Origin: Echinicola strongylocentroti
GTDB taxonomy: Bacteria; Bacteroidota; Bacteroidia; Cytophagales; Cyclobacteriaceae
DNA: 64,000 nt
Direction of reading: 5' to 3'
Assembly (NCBI RefSeq): GCF_003260975.1
Contig: NZ_CP030041.1
Span: 1,776,001-1,840,000, forward strand
The notes under the pieces were generated by a model that was not told the origin of the DNA, ran no database searches, and saw only the letters and a list, made by a program, of their open reading frames with translations. A program made the translations under genes and the position numbers. Shown piece by piece: positions 1 through 8,441 of this stretch. Numbering within the stretch: position 1 is the stretch's first letter; each line of letters starts with the position of its first letter.

Positions 1-206
1 GGACGGAACATAGAGGAATTGGGTAAGGCTGACATACTGTTTTGCTCACTGTCCTCGGCAGTAAAAAAAGGCGGAATCACCAAACCTTCAAATTCATCAT
101 TGGAGATCAACTCCTCATAATCACCAGCGCCGGTTTCTTTCAGTGCCTGTCTGATCCAGCCTTTTTTAGAAGAGGGTGGATATCCATAAAAGTGTTCATC
201 GGTCAT
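1..206 (-). CDS. mutA: Methylmalonyl-CoA mutase small subunit, N-terminal fragment
   Basis: Partial gene running off the left edge; the first 68 codons are visible. The start is the ATG at 206-204. The frame is closed by a TAG at 245-243, and no other start codon lies between. The product begins MTDEHFYGYPPSSKKGW and continues with LKETGAGDYEEL and FEGLVIPPFFTAED. This pattern (W...LK...YEEL...GL.I.PFFTAED) resembles the N-terminus of the small, non-cobalamin-binding subunit of heterodimeric methylmalonyl-CoA mutase, which helps interconvert succinyl-CoA and methylmalonyl-CoA. The mutase chaperone gene meaB lies 2.7 kb away, which supports the call. The identification rests on a short fragment and is an inference. 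Confidence 0.6.
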   Translation of the reverse strand, partial: MTDEHFYGYPPSSKKGWIRQALKETGAGDYEELISNDEFEGLVIPPFFTAEDSEQNSMSALPNSSMFR

Positions 207-662
207 ATCTGGGTGCCACTTGGGCGATATATCGGTTAATACCTACCCTAAAAATAAGGATTTCGGTCAAAATTCCTATTCATTTTTTCATCCAATAACT
301 TCCTAAGCTCTTTACAATTAAGTGTTCCTATTCCCATAATATTTTTGTATATTCCAAATTAGAATCCAGACTGGACAAAGGACCAACTCCTTACCAGAAA
401 TCCTGTAACTAGAGGAAGAAATATCGATGGCAGCAATGGTTTTGTCTGCCCTGAAAATTACTTTTCCAAATTTGTAGCAGGAACATGACTTAAAAACAGG
501 CAATCGTACTCACAAAAAAACAATATGCACAATGACCTTAACAGAAAACTCTAGCTAAGTCAAGCAATTTTCGATTTTTAATTTAGATATATTTTCCCCA
601 AATTTGTTGCCCTTCAATGGTGAAGCGGAGCATCTATAATTCTTTCTTGTAACCTATTATAA
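207..662. other. Intergenic region between mutA and dnaA
   Basis: About 456 nt of AT-rich sequence between the divergent mutA and dnaA genes, so it should hold both promoters. A TATTTTTG matching the Bacteroidota -7 consensus lies at 340-347 on the plus strand, but no TTG sits at the right distance upstream. No DnaA-box cluster (TTATCCACA-like) is visible, so there is no sign that this is oriC. A 61-codon minus frame (503-318, TTG start) is open but has no recognisable features. Confidence 0.5.
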
Positions 663-2090
663 ATGAATTCAGAGGCCAAAGCAGTATGGGACGAGTGTTT
701 GCGTATCATCCAAGAACACGTGAACGAACAAAGCTTCTCCACTTGGTTTAAACCCATAAACCCGGTGAGATTGGACGGTTCTGTACTTACCATTCAGGTA
801 CCCAGTCAATTTTTCTATGAGTGGCTGGAGGATAATTATGTGCAGGTGTTAAAGCTTGCCATCAAAAATATCCTAGGCCCAAATGGCAAGCTGGAATACG
901 CTGTGGTAGTGGACAGGGGAAACTCCCAAAACCAACCTTATGTGGTCAGCTATCCACAAGGCAATATCAATCCTAACAAGAAGAAAAACGAAAAACAGGT
1001 AAAGGAAGAGCGGAGAAGTCCTTTTGAAATGCAATCACTGGACGCCCAAGCGCTCCTAAACTCCAACCTTAACCCGAACTATTCCTTCAACTCTTACATC
1101 GAAGGAGACTGTAACCGTTTGGCCCGTTCGGCAGGCTATGCCGTAGCCACCAAGCCTGGAGTAACCTCCTTCAACCCGCTGATGATTTATGGCGGTGTTG
1201 GCCTTGGCAAGACCCACTTGATCCAAGCCATAGGCAATGAAATCAAAAATGGACCTGAAGACAAGTTTGTCCTCTATGTCTCTTCAGAAAAATTTGTCAA
1301 TCAGTTCATGGACTCCATCAAGGATGGAAATGTAAAGAGCTTTACCAATTTTTACATGCAGGTGGATGTATTGATCATCGATGACATCCAGTTTTTGGCG
1401 GGCAAGGACAGGACACAGGAGATGTTCTTTCACATCTTTAACCACCTCCACCAAAGCAAAAAGCAGATCATCATGACTTCCGACTGTCCGCCCAGAGACC
1501 TAAAAGGTCTTGAAGAGCGATTGCTTTCCCGCTTCAAATGGGGATTGACAGCAGATCTGCACATGCCGGATTTTGAAACGAGGGTGGCCATTATCAAAAG
1601 AAAAATGCAATCTGAAGGAATCTACATACCTGATGATGTCATCGAATACCTGGCCTACACCGTGGACACCAATATCCGGGAACTGGAAGGTGTTTTGATC
1701 TCGTTGATTGCCCACGCCTCGCTTAACCGGGTGGAAATTGATCTGGGACTGGCCAAGACGATCATGAAAAACATCGTCAAGGACATCGAAACAGAGGTAG
1801 GCATTGACTTTATCCAAAAAACGGTATCGGACTATTACGGCATCAAGCTAGATGACCTAAAAGCCAAAACCCGTAAAAAAGAAATTGTGGTGGCCAGACA
1901 AGTAGCCATGTACTTTTCCAAAGAATTTACCAACCACTCCCTAAAGTCTATTGGCTACCATTTTGGAGGACGTGACCACAGTACCGTCATACACGCTGTC
2001 CAAACGGTCAATGACCTGATGGAAACAGATACTTCCTTCCGAAACGCTATCAATGAACAGCGCAAAAAATTCAAAATGAGGTCCTACTAA
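663..2090 (+). CDS. dnaA: Chromosomal replication initiator protein DnaA
   Basis: 475 residues, a normal family length. DnaA binds DnaA boxes at oriC and, with ATP bound, opens the duplex and helps load the helicase. Visible parts: domain I (about 1-85, helicase and partner contacts), a Lys/Glu-rich linker (about 100-120), the AAA+ domain with Walker A GGVGLGKT at 177-184 and a Walker B region reading VLIIDDIQF (about 232-240), and the C-terminal DNA-binding domain with the signature GGRDHSTVIHAV near 438. The ATG at 663 fits the family N-terminus. The stop overlaps by 4 nt the stop of the convergent lipoprotein gene. No clear promoter was found upstream. Confidence 0.98.
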   Translation: MNSEAKAVWDECLRIIQEHVNEQSFSTWFKPINPVRLDGSVLTIQVPSQFFYEWLEDNYVQVLKLAIKNILGPNGKLEYAVVVDRGNSQNQPYVVSYPQGNINPNKKKNEKQVKEERRSPFEMQSLDAQALLNSNLNPNYSFNSYIEGDCNRLARSAGYAVATKPGVTSFNPLMIYGGVGLGKTHLIQAIGNEIKNGPEDKFVLYVSSEKFVNQFMDSIKDGNVKSFTNFYMQVDVLIIDDIQFLAGKDRTQEMFFHIFNHLHQSKKQIIMTSDCPPRDLKGLEERLLSRFKWGLTADLHMPDFETRVAIIKRKMQSEGIYIPDDVIEYLAYTVDTNIRELEGVLISLIAHASLNRVEIDLGLAKTIMKNIVKDIETEVGIDFIQKTVSDYYGIKLDDLKAKTRKKEIVVARQVAMYFSKEFTNHSLKSIGYHFGGRDHSTVIHAVQTVNDLMETDTSFRNAINEQRKKFKMRSY

Positions 2091-2890
2091 TTCGTAGGAT
2101 CTTTCTTTTGCCCTGGCATCCAAACGATTCCCTCCAGCTCCTCCAAGGGAAAACGTAGCTCGGTCAATCCCATGGAATATGGACCGATCTCGTAACTATT
2201 GTACACCATTACGAATTCATCGCCTTCGTATCCCATGGCTGCTGGCAAAAAGAACTTCCCATCATCCAGAAAAAACCTTCCATCTTCCTTTAAGCTCACT
2301 TGGGAATCCACTTCATGGAATCCCCTAAAAGCTATTTTGGCTTTTTGCAACAGTGCCGGCTGGTCCAACACCAGGTCATCATTTTTCAGTAGACGGGGTG
2401 CTTCCAGGTCAATGTTCATAAACAAAACCGTATAATTGGGGTGAGCCCCTCCCGTAAAACTGCTATTGGTAAACATCAGTGAAATTGCCTCACTGTTTTC
2501 AAACACTACTTCACCATCCGTTTTCAAAAACCAAGACAGCGAAGTTGCTGGATATTCCCTGGCCATGTCCTTAAACCCCTCCAAAAACATCTCAGCGGCT
2601 ACCTCCACACTATCGGTTTGGGGCGAAGCTTCACCCCACTGGAGATACATTAACAGCTGCTCTTTCACATGCAGATTAAGCCAAGAAACCAATTTTCGGT
2701 CTTCCCCTGAAAACTGGGGGAAATTCATACCTACCTCCGCACAGGTACTGTCTTTGCCTACGCAGGCTTGACGCTGAATGGAAGCTTGCTTATGGACAAA
2801 GCCCCCCTGTTCTTGGCTTTCACTATTATTTTTATTACAGCTTACAAGGCCAAATATCACTAGCCCGATCACCAGAAAATGCTTAAACAT
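2087..2890 (-). CDS. DUF3298 (RsiV-like) lipoprotein
   Basis: 267 residues. A lipoprotein signal peptide ends in the lipobox GLVSC (Cys 18), so the protein is probably membrane-anchored in the envelope. The middle contains FTGGAHPNYTVLFMNID, typical of the DUF3298 domain found in the extracytoplasmic part of the anti-sigma factor RsiV and in stand-alone lipoproteins. The exact role is unknown. It is the last gene of a minus-strand operon, starting 1 nt after the meaB stop, and its own stop overlaps the dnaA stop tail to tail. Confidence 0.8.
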   Translation of the reverse strand: MFKHFLVIGLVIFGLVSCNKNNSESQEQGGFVHKQASIQRQACVGKDSTCAEVGMNFPQFSGEDRKLVSWLNLHVKEQLLMYLQWGEASPQTDSVEVAAEMFLEGFKDMAREYPATSLSWFLKTDGEVVFENSEAISLMFTNSSFTGGAHPNYTVLFMNIDLEAPRLLKNDDLVLDQPALLQKAKIAFRGFHEVDSQVSLKEDGRFFLDDGKFFLPAAMGYEGDEFVMVYNSYEIGPYSMGLTELRFPLEELEGIVWMPGQKKDPTN

Positions 2891-2891
2891 A

Positions 2892-3917
2892 CTATCTGTT
2901 TTTTGATGATAATTTTTTAAAGAACTCCTCTACCAAACCTCTTGCCACAGCGGCTGGGGAAGTCTCTGCCTGCCGAACTTCATCCAGGGATTTTACCATT
3001 TTTTCTTTCACCGTTGGATTCTGATAAAACTGCCGCTCCAAAGCCTGCTGAACATGGGCATAAAACCAATAAGCGCGCTGATTCGACCGATTTTGCTCCA
3101 GAAAGCCCGACTGCTGGATCAGGGCAAAATAATCATCTGTAGCTTTCCATATTTCCCCAAAACCACTTCCCTCCAAACTAGAAGCCAACATCACCTTACC
3201 CTGCCCATGGATTGCTTCTTGGTGTAAAAGATGAAGGGCACTCTCCAGTTCTTTTTGTGTTTGCTTGGCCTTCTCCAAGTTAGAACGGTCAGCTTTATTA
3301 ACGACAATGGCATCCACCATTTCCATCATCCCTCTCTTTACTCCTTGAAGCTCATCCCCCGATTCCGGCTGCACCAAAAGCATAAAAAAATCCACCATTT
3401 CCTTCACCTGCACTTCAGACTGCCCCACGCCGATGGTCTCTACAATGACCACCTCATAGCCTGCCGCTTCGCATAGCAGCATTGCCTCCCTGGTAAAAGC
3501 CGAAACTCCTCCTTGATGACCACTTCCTGGAGACGGACGGATAAAGGCCTTTTCAGTTTTGGAAAGCTGCTCCATTCGGGTCTTGTCCCCCAAGATACTT
3601 CCTCCTGACTTGGCACTTGAAGGATCCACACTCAATACGGCTAGCCGGTGGTCCATTTTTATAATCTTTTGCCCAAGCTGCTCTATAAAAGTGCTTTTAC
3701 CTACGCCTGGCGCCCCCGTTATACCTATCCGCTTAGCGTTTCCTGTATGGGGCAGCAGCAAGTTGATGACTTGGTCTGCTACAGCCCGGTCTGCCTCCAG
3801 CCTGCTTTCTACCAAGGTAATCGCCCTACTCAGCATCGCACGGTCTCCTGACAAAACCCCGTCCACGTAAGTGGCTGCATTCCATCTATTTTGCTTGTTT
3901 TCAGGCATTACTGTCAA
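2892..3917 (-). CDS. meaB: Methylmalonyl-CoA mutase-associated GTPase MeaB (ArgK family)
   Basis: 341 residues. MeaB is a G3E-family P-loop GTPase that protects methylmalonyl-CoA mutase and gates loading of adenosylcobalamin. Walker A GAPGVGKST is at 68-76. Family motifs LSVDPSSAKSGGSILGDKTR and the NKAD guanine-specificity motif (about residue 206) are present. Met1 or Met4 could be the start, since both fit. The gene sits between a small membrane-anchored protein (13 nt upstream) and the DUF3298 lipoprotein (1 nt downstream), so the three are probably one transcript. The mutase gene fragment at the left edge supports a methylmalonyl-CoA/propionate function. Confidence 0.95.
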   Translation of the reverse strand: MTVMPENKQNRWNAATYVDGVLSGDRAMLSRAITLVESRLEADRAVADQVINLLLPHTGNAKRIGITGAPGVGKSTFIEQLGQKIIKMDHRLAVLSVDPSSAKSGGSILGDKTRMEQLSKTEKAFIRPSPGSGHQGGVSAFTREAMLLCEAAGYEVVIVETIGVGQSEVQVKEMVDFFMLLVQPESGDELQGVKRGMMEMVDAIVVNKADRSNLEKAKQTQKELESALHLLHQEAIHGQGKVMLASSLEGSGFGEIWKATDDYFALIQQSGFLEQNRSNQRAYWFYAHVQQALERQFYQNPTVKEKMVKSLDEVRQAETSPAAVARGLVEEFFKKLSSKNR

Positions 3918-3930
3918 CGGGTTTTAGCGG

Positions 3931-4338
3931 TTACCTAAAAGGATACTTGCTGAAGTGCTCTTCTCCCATTGCCTTTTTTTCATACTTTCCGATGCAGAAA
4001 GGATTCAGTGAAGCGTCAAAGTAAGGTGATTGGGCATTGATTTTTTCAGGCGCATTGGCAATATCCTCAAAAAAATACACCTGGGTATTACCGTATTTCG
4101 TGTGGGGCATCAGCTTACCGTATTGCTCCATTTCATGCCAAAGGGTATCCGATACCACCACGGCATAGATGCGCTTAATTGGCCCGGTATTATTTTCATT
4201 TCTGTACACTGCCACTTCCTGAAACTCCATTTCCAAATCATCGACACCGGGCTGGGTGAACGTATCATTCACCATCCAAACCAGCAGCACCAGCACCAGA
4301 ATTCCGATCAAATAATAAAGCTTTTTGGTGTTTTTCAT
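3931..4338 (-). CDS. Conserved hypothetical protein with N-terminal membrane anchor
   Basis: 135 residues. A short basic N-terminus (MKNTKK) is followed by one hydrophobic helix (about residues 7-24), then a soluble, probably periplasmic domain rich in Tyr, Glu and Asn. No lipobox or known motif was recognised. It is the first gene of the apparent meaB operon, with 13 nt to meaB. No function can be assigned from sequence. Confidence 0.7.
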   Translation of the reverse strand: MKNTKKLYYLIGILVLVLLVWMVNDTFTQPGVDDLEMEFQEVAVYRNENNTGPIKRIYAVVVSDTLWHEMEQYGKLMPHTKYGNTQVYFFEDIANAPEKINAQSPYFDASLNPFCIGKYEKKAMGEEHFSKYPFR

Positions 4339-4442
4339 AGTTAACGCTTATTCGTTGTCAAAAATCATTTGACATATCATTTTTATTGGCCATTCTCTTA
4401 AACCCTCCTAACCTTCCCGCCACAGCGCGGAAGATTTGTCTC

Positions 4443-4484
4443 ATGTCTCAAGACTCATATCTCAAGACTCACATCTCAATACTT
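4443..4484 (+). repeat. Three tandem degenerate 14-bp repeats
   Basis: Three consecutive 14-mers (ATGTCTCAAGACTC, ATATCTCAAGACTC, ACATCTCAATACTT) in the spacer between the divergent meaB and hemJ operons. They are noncoding, and the rest of this 199-nt spacer shows nothing else clear. Confidence 0.75.
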
Positions 4485-4537
4485 TTTCACTTTCCCCTTT
4501 CCTCTTCCTTAGTTTACCCTTAATTTAGGGGAAAAAT

Positions 4538-5080
4538 TTGGATATGGTGTTCGAATATGTAAAAGCACTGCATATAATCTTTATTGTCACCTGGTTTGCG
4601 GGTTTGTTTTACATTGTAAGGCTTTTCATTTACCAAACGGAAGCATTGGAAAAATCCCCTGAGGAGCAAAAAATCCTTAAACCCCAATTGGACATCATGG
4701 CCAAAAGATTATGGCTGGGCATTACTTGGCCATCCGCTATCTTAACGCTGATTTTTGGAACTTGGACACTTACTTATCGTTTGGGATATTTGGAGCTTGG
4801 CTTTATGCATGCCAAACTGGGGTTTGTAGTCCTGCTGTACATTTATCACTTTATCTGCCACGGAATCTATAAAAACCTTCAAAACGGCATAGCCAAATGG
4901 AGCTCTACCAAGCTGCGGATATGGAATGAAGTAGCAACGGTTTTGCTCTTTGCCATTGTCTTCCTTATTGTTCTTAAGAGCCTCCTGAACATGCTTTGGG
5001 GGGTAACAGGACTCATCGGGCTAAGTATTCTTCTAATGCTCGCCATCAAATGGTACAAGAAAAAACGACAACAACATTAA
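4538..5080 (+). CDS. hemJ: HemJ-like protoporphyrinogen oxidase (CopD/UPF0093 family)
   Basis: 180 residues with four to five predicted membrane helices. The N-terminus ALHIIFIVTWFAGLFYIVRLF carries the conserved His12, the W-F-A-G core and Arg28 of the HemJ family. HemJ is the heme-dependent membrane enzyme that oxidises protoporphyrinogen IX to protoporphyrin IX in many bacteria lacking HemG and HemY. The next genes encode an SCO-family protein and a c-type cytochrome, consistent with a heme and respiratory-chain context. The gap to the SCO gene is 14 nt, so cotranscription is likely. Confidence 0.85.
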   Translation: MDMVFEYVKALHIIFIVTWFAGLFYIVRLFIYQTEALEKSPEEQKILKPQLDIMAKRLWLGITWPSAILTLIFGTWTLTYRLGYLELGFMHAKLGFVVLLYIYHFICHGIYKNLQNGIAKWSSTKLRIWNEVATVLLFAIVFLIVLKSLLNMLWGVTGLIGLSILLMLAIKWYKKKRQQH

Positions 5081-5094
5081 AAAAAACCAACATC

Positions 5095-5763
5095 ATGGTT
5101 AAACACAACCTTATCATACTTATTCTACTCAGCAGCATTCTGACCGTTTGGAATTGTACTTCCAAGTCCGAAAACCAAGAAGAACTTCCTTACCTAGGAT
5201 TCAAGCAAGCTGAAGAAAAGACCGTCGATGGCAAAACCGTTACCGACACCCTTTACCACACCATTGCCCCTTTCTCCTTTACTGATCAGGATGGTGCCAC
5301 CATTACCAATAGTGACGTGAAGGGCAAGGTCTACGTAGCAGACTTTTTCTTTACCAGCTGCCCCACCATTTGTCCCATCATGAAAACCCAGATGCTCAGG
5401 GTATATGATGCATTCAAGGACAATCCGGACTTCCAGATCTTAAGCCACTCCATAGACCCTACCCATGACACCGTGGCGGTGCTAAAGGACTATTCGGTAA
5501 AACTGGGGATAGAAGACGCTTCCACTTGGCACTTCCTTACGGGGGATCAAGAGAAGATTTTTGAAATTGGCCAAACAAGTTACCTGGCCACGGCCATGGA
5601 AGACAAAAACGAACCAGGTGGTTTCTTGCACAGTGGGGCATTTATCCTTATCGACCGTGAAGGACATATCCGTGGTGTCTATGATGGTACCAAAGAAGAC
5701 CAAGTCGATGAATTGATGAAGGACATTCCTAAACTACTGCACAATGCTAAAGAACAGTCTTAA
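5095..5763 (+). CDS. SCO1/SenC family copper-binding thiol protein
   Basis: 222 residues from the ATG at 5095. An upstream in-frame extension overlapping hemJ adds a non-signal-like N-terminus and was rejected. A hydrophobic leader ends near Cys21, but the preceding VWN is a poor lipobox, so lipidation is uncertain. The thioredoxin-like fold carries the SCO motif TSCPTICP (Cys89, Cys93) and the distal copper ligand His179 in LHSGAFILID. SCO proteins deliver copper to, or reduce, the CuA site of cytochrome oxidase. It lies between hemJ and a cytochrome c gene and overlaps the latter by 20 nt. Confidence 0.92.
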   Translation: MVKHNLIILILLSSILTVWNCTSKSENQEELPYLGFKQAEEKTVDGKTVTDTLYHTIAPFSFTDQDGATITNSDVKGKVYVADFFFTSCPTICPIMKTQMLRVYDAFKDNPDFQILSHSIDPTHDTVAVLKDYSVKLGIEDASTWHFLTGDQEKIFEIGQTSYLATAMEDKNEPGGFLHSGAFILIDREGHIRGVYDGTKEDQVDELMKDIPKLLHNAKEQS

Positions 5764-6220
5764 ATGGCTACCAGTCAGGTGTTTTGTTCTCATCATCGCA
5801 GTGGTCGCCTGCAATGCCAAAAAGGAAAATAACGACGGACTTATTTCCCTAAATGAAATCGAAGACATCAAAACCCGCCAGTACGCCATCGAAGGCCAAT
5901 TACTCTATGCCAACTACTGCGCAAACTGTCATCAAAAAGATGGCGCTGGGCTGGGCAAGCTCATTCCTCCCTTACAAAATGCTGATTTCATGTTAGCAGA
6001 TACTGGCAGAACCATTCGCCTTATCAAGCATGGCATCAAAGGAGAAATCACCGTAAACGGCGTCAACTACAACCAACCAATGCCGGGGAATCCCCAACTG
6101 ACCAACTTGGAAATTGCCGAAATTGCCACCTATATTTACACGGTCTTTGGAGGCCATGAAAAACGGGTGGAAGCCAGTGAGGTAAAAAAAAACCTAGAGA
6201 CAACTAAAGAAACCGACTAA
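5744..6220 (+). CDS. Class I c-type cytochrome, lipoprotein
   Basis: 158 residues. The signal peptide has a good lipobox, AVVAC (Cys23). The heme-binding motif CANCH spans 59-63, and the likely axial Met is Met113 in QPMPG. The C-terminal helix EIAEIATYIYTVFGG is typical of mono-heme cytochromes. It is probably an envelope electron carrier used with a cytochrome oxidase. The start codon lies inside the end of the SCO gene, suggesting translational coupling. Confidence 0.93.
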   Translation: MLKNSLKWLPVRCFVLIIAVVACNAKKENNDGLISLNEIEDIKTRQYAIEGQLLYANYCANCHQKDGAGLGKLIPPLQNADFMLADTGRTIRLIKHGIKGEITVNGVNYNQPMPGNPQLTNLEIAEIATYIYTVFGGHEKRVEASEVKKNLETTKETD

Positions 6221-6291
6221 ACGCTTCGCAGTGCCTGTTCCGACTCCTGTACGGAGATGGCTTCCTAATCGACCTCTGATTATTGCGCCGC

Positions 6292-6708
6292 TCAATAAGA
6301 CTTAGCTTCTTCTAGTGCAGTGGTAATATCATCATTCACTTTGGTTACTTTCTCTTTTTGTTCTTGCAGGTATTCGATTACCTGCTCATTGGTCATACCT
6401 TCAAAATCCACCTTGTACTGGCGCATCCAGACAAACATCCCCTCATAGGCATCCTCCAGCCCCTTAGCTACCTCGTTCATTTCTTCCGCAATGGCTCCGT
6501 TAGCTACAGAATCGTCCAACAACATCTTCCCGGAAGACGTCATCAACCGACTTTGTTCTTCTTTCAACTTCCCCATCAACGGCATGACTTCGTCGTGAAT
6601 CCCGATCACCTCGTCCTTTAGCTGCTTCACCTCTTTTTGGTGATTATCACAGGATACCAATAGACCAGTCACAAGAACCAATACAAACACATTTAATAAC
6701 AACCTCAT
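6292..6708 (-). CDS. Small coiled-coil lipoprotein
   Basis: 138 residues. A lipobox GLLVSC (Cys 20) follows a hydrophobic leader. The mature part is highly charged and helical (KEVKQLKDEV, EEMNEVAKGLEDAYEG, EYLQEQKEKVTKVNDD), so a coiled coil is likely. It resembles short envelope lipoproteins of Bacteroidota that automated annotation often calls 'viral A-type inclusion protein'. The function is unknown. It is convergent with the hemJ-SCO-cytochrome operon, with no obvious terminator between them. Confidence 0.75.
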   Translation of the reverse strand: MRLLLNVFVLVLVTGLLVSCDNHQKEVKQLKDEVIGIHDEVMPLMGKLKEEQSRLMTSSGKMLLDDSVANGAIAEEMNEVAKGLEDAYEGMFVWMRQYKVDFEGMTNEQVIEYLQEQKEKVTKVNDDITTALEEAKSY

Positions 6709-6921
6709 ATACTTATTTTTTTATATTTAATCGAAACCATCAATAATCATAACAACAATAAAAAAACACTCAAAAACCATATATAGAATCATAAAAGTAA
6801 CAATAAACAAATATAACCTATTATTATTCCTGCATATTTTTTTCCATTTGGTTTGATAACATCAAAATGGTCTTCATTGTAATAGTAAAACACGAATCAA
6901 AAACCTATTTTTACTTCTATA

Positions 6922-7060
6922 ATTTGATTATACGCTTTCTTGCCAGTAGATTTTATTTCTCACTGACCACCCAGAATGAAATAAGGCTTTTCTGAGATTT
7001 CCGTGGTTTCAGTGAGAACCTATTCACTATTTCTATGATGACTGGTATCATTGCGGATAC
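6922..7060 (+). repeat. Dispersed repeat family A, copy A1
   Basis: About 139 nt running from TTGATTATACGCTTTCTTG to ATCATTGCGGATAC. It is closely similar to 26089-26233 (inverted) and 39355-39480 (direct). Shared blocks include CTTGCCAGTAG, TTATTTCTC, GGCTTTTCTGAG and TTGCGGATA. It fills part of the 441-nt spacer between the lipoprotein gene and the class IV aminotransferase; the rest is AT-rich with nothing else recognised. Confidence 0.85.
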
Positions 7061-7149
7061 ACATATTCTACAATTAGCAAACACCTAAATCAGCCGACTC
7101 TTTAAGAATACTCACAAAACTATCAATTATTCATCCCAAAAATGAAAAT

Positions 7150-7971
7150 ATGAAACCATTTTGTTATGCCATTGATAAAATCATCACTAGCGATAAGGCC
7201 AGTTTACACCCAATTGACATTGGACTGATCAGGGGATACGCGGTATTTGATTTTTTCAGGACGGTTAATTACCACCCCTTGTTCCTGGATGATTATCTTG
7301 ATCGCTTCATTAAGTCTGCAGCCAAAGCCCACCTTACCCTTAAGGTAGGGAACGATGAACTCAAAGATATTATTATGGAACTAATCCATAAAAACGAGCT
7401 CAAACAAGGCGGAATCAGGATGGTTTTGTCCGGTGGAATTTCAGACAATCATTTCTCTCCTTCGGAAGGCAGCCTCTTTATATTTTGTGAGGAATTAATG
7501 ATGCCATCAGATGAAAAATACAGCAAGGGTGTGCATCTATTGACCACAGAGTACATCCGCCCGATCCCCGAAATCAAAACCACTAATTATGCCCTCCCTG
7601 TCTTCTTAAGTGCAGACTGGAAAGCCAATGGCGCCGAAGATGTACTCTATCACGCCAATGGCATCATATCAGAAAGTTCGAGAAGCAATATCTTTATCGT
7701 AAAAAACGGCACCATCAGCACTCCAAAATCCAACATTCTACACGGAATCACCAGAAAAAACATCGTGGCACTTGTTCCTGACCTACAAATCCGTGACGTC
7801 ACACTGCAAGAAGTCATGGAAGCCGACGAGGTATTCATGAGCAGTACGACCAAAAGAATTTTGCCCATTACTAAAATCGACCATCAAAACATCAGCAACG
7901 GCCAGGTAGGGACGCATACGAAAAAACTTATAGAAGCCTTTGAGAAAATGGAAAAAGAAAAAGCCCTTTGA
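7150..7971 (+). CDS. Class IV aminotransferase (branched-chain / D-amino-acid type)
   Basis: 273 residues, PLP fold type IV. The likely PLP-binding Lys is Lys143 in EIKTTNY. The class IV signature is seen as ISESSRSNIF, with Glu175. Family members transaminate branched-chain amino acids or D-alanine, or cleave aminodeoxychorismate; sequence alone does not settle which. The length is short for IlvE (about 300-360) and nearer D-alanine transaminase or PabC. It stands alone and ends in a terminator shared with the convergent DUF3299 operon. Confidence 0.85.
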   Translation: MKPFCYAIDKIITSDKASLHPIDIGLIRGYAVFDFFRTVNYHPLFLDDYLDRFIKSAAKAHLTLKVGNDELKDIIMELIHKNELKQGGIRMVLSGGISDNHFSPSEGSLFIFCEELMMPSDEKYSKGVHLLTTEYIRPIPEIKTTNYALPVFLSADWKANGAEDVLYHANGIISESSRSNIFIVKNGTISTPKSNILHGITRKNIVALVPDLQIRDVTLQEVMEADEVFMSSTTKRILPITKIDHQNISNGQVGTHTKKLIEAFEKMEKEKAL

Positions 7972-7987
7972 TCGGGCTTTTTCTTTT
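7952..7987. terminator. Bidirectional intrinsic terminator
   Basis: A stem of AAAAGCCC paired with GGGCTTTT around a short TTTGATC loop, with an A-tract before and a T-tract after. It overlaps the 3' end of the aminotransferase gene and the stop of the DUF3299 gene, so it can serve both converging transcripts. Confidence 0.88.
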
Positions 7988-8420
7988 AGAGCACCAACTC
8001 TGCGTCGGTGAGAATATACATTAGTTTTTCGGGGTCTTTGGCATTTAGCTTGAGCGTTCCCTTGACCTTTACACGCTTAGATGTATACTCGATAGGATCA
8101 GCCATCATCACTTCCATGACCGTCTCAGGCCCTCCTGAGCCACAAAAGAAACACTCCGCCAAAGGCAATGAGGATAATATAATGTGCTCAGGCTTAAACA
8201 TCCCCTCAAATGGAATGATATAACCCTCTGCCGAAATTTCTTTCCCTTCGAGCTCTTGAATATCATCGCTAAAAACCGGCAAGTACAACTCCCCATATTC
8301 ATCCTCTCCCACTTCATAGGTCACACCTGTCAATGTCTTCCATACATTCGCATCTTGTGCCTTATTGATTCCGCAAACAGCCATCAGGACTACCGCTATT
8401 ACACTAAATTTTAATTTCAT
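7986..8420 (-). CDS. Exported DUF3299-like protein with CxxC motif
   Basis: 144 residues with a signal peptide (about 1-21, ending NKAQ). The mature domain contains PLAECFFCGSGGPE (Cys90, Cys93), a possible thiol or metal site, within a beta-rich fold of the DUF3299 type. It is the last gene of a minus-strand operon, 21 nt after the His-rich ABC permease. Such proteins occur beside MacB-like transporters. A role in metal handling is plausible but unproven. Confidence 0.75.
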   Translation of the reverse strand: MKLKFSVIAVVLMAVCGINKAQDANVWKTLTGVTYEVGEDEYGELYLPVFSDDIQELEGKEISAEGYIIPFEGMFKPEHIILSSLPLAECFFCGSGGPETVMEVMMADPIEYTSKRVKVKGTLKLNAKDPEKLMYILTDAELVL

Positions 8421-8441
8421 GGTATTTTATTAATCTCTATG

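Noticed and set aside
42..239. Plus-strand ORF of 65 codons at the left edge
   Set aside because: It is the reverse-strand shadow of the mutase-like coding frame, which has a better protein pattern.
318..503. Minus-strand 61-codon frame between mutA and dnaA
   Set aside because: It has only a TTG start and no recognised motif or hydrophobic pattern; a decayed gene is possible but not supported.
4996..5094. N-terminal extension of the SCO protein
   Set aside because: It overlaps hemJ and would bury the signal peptide; the ATG at 5095 directly precedes the hydrophobic leader.
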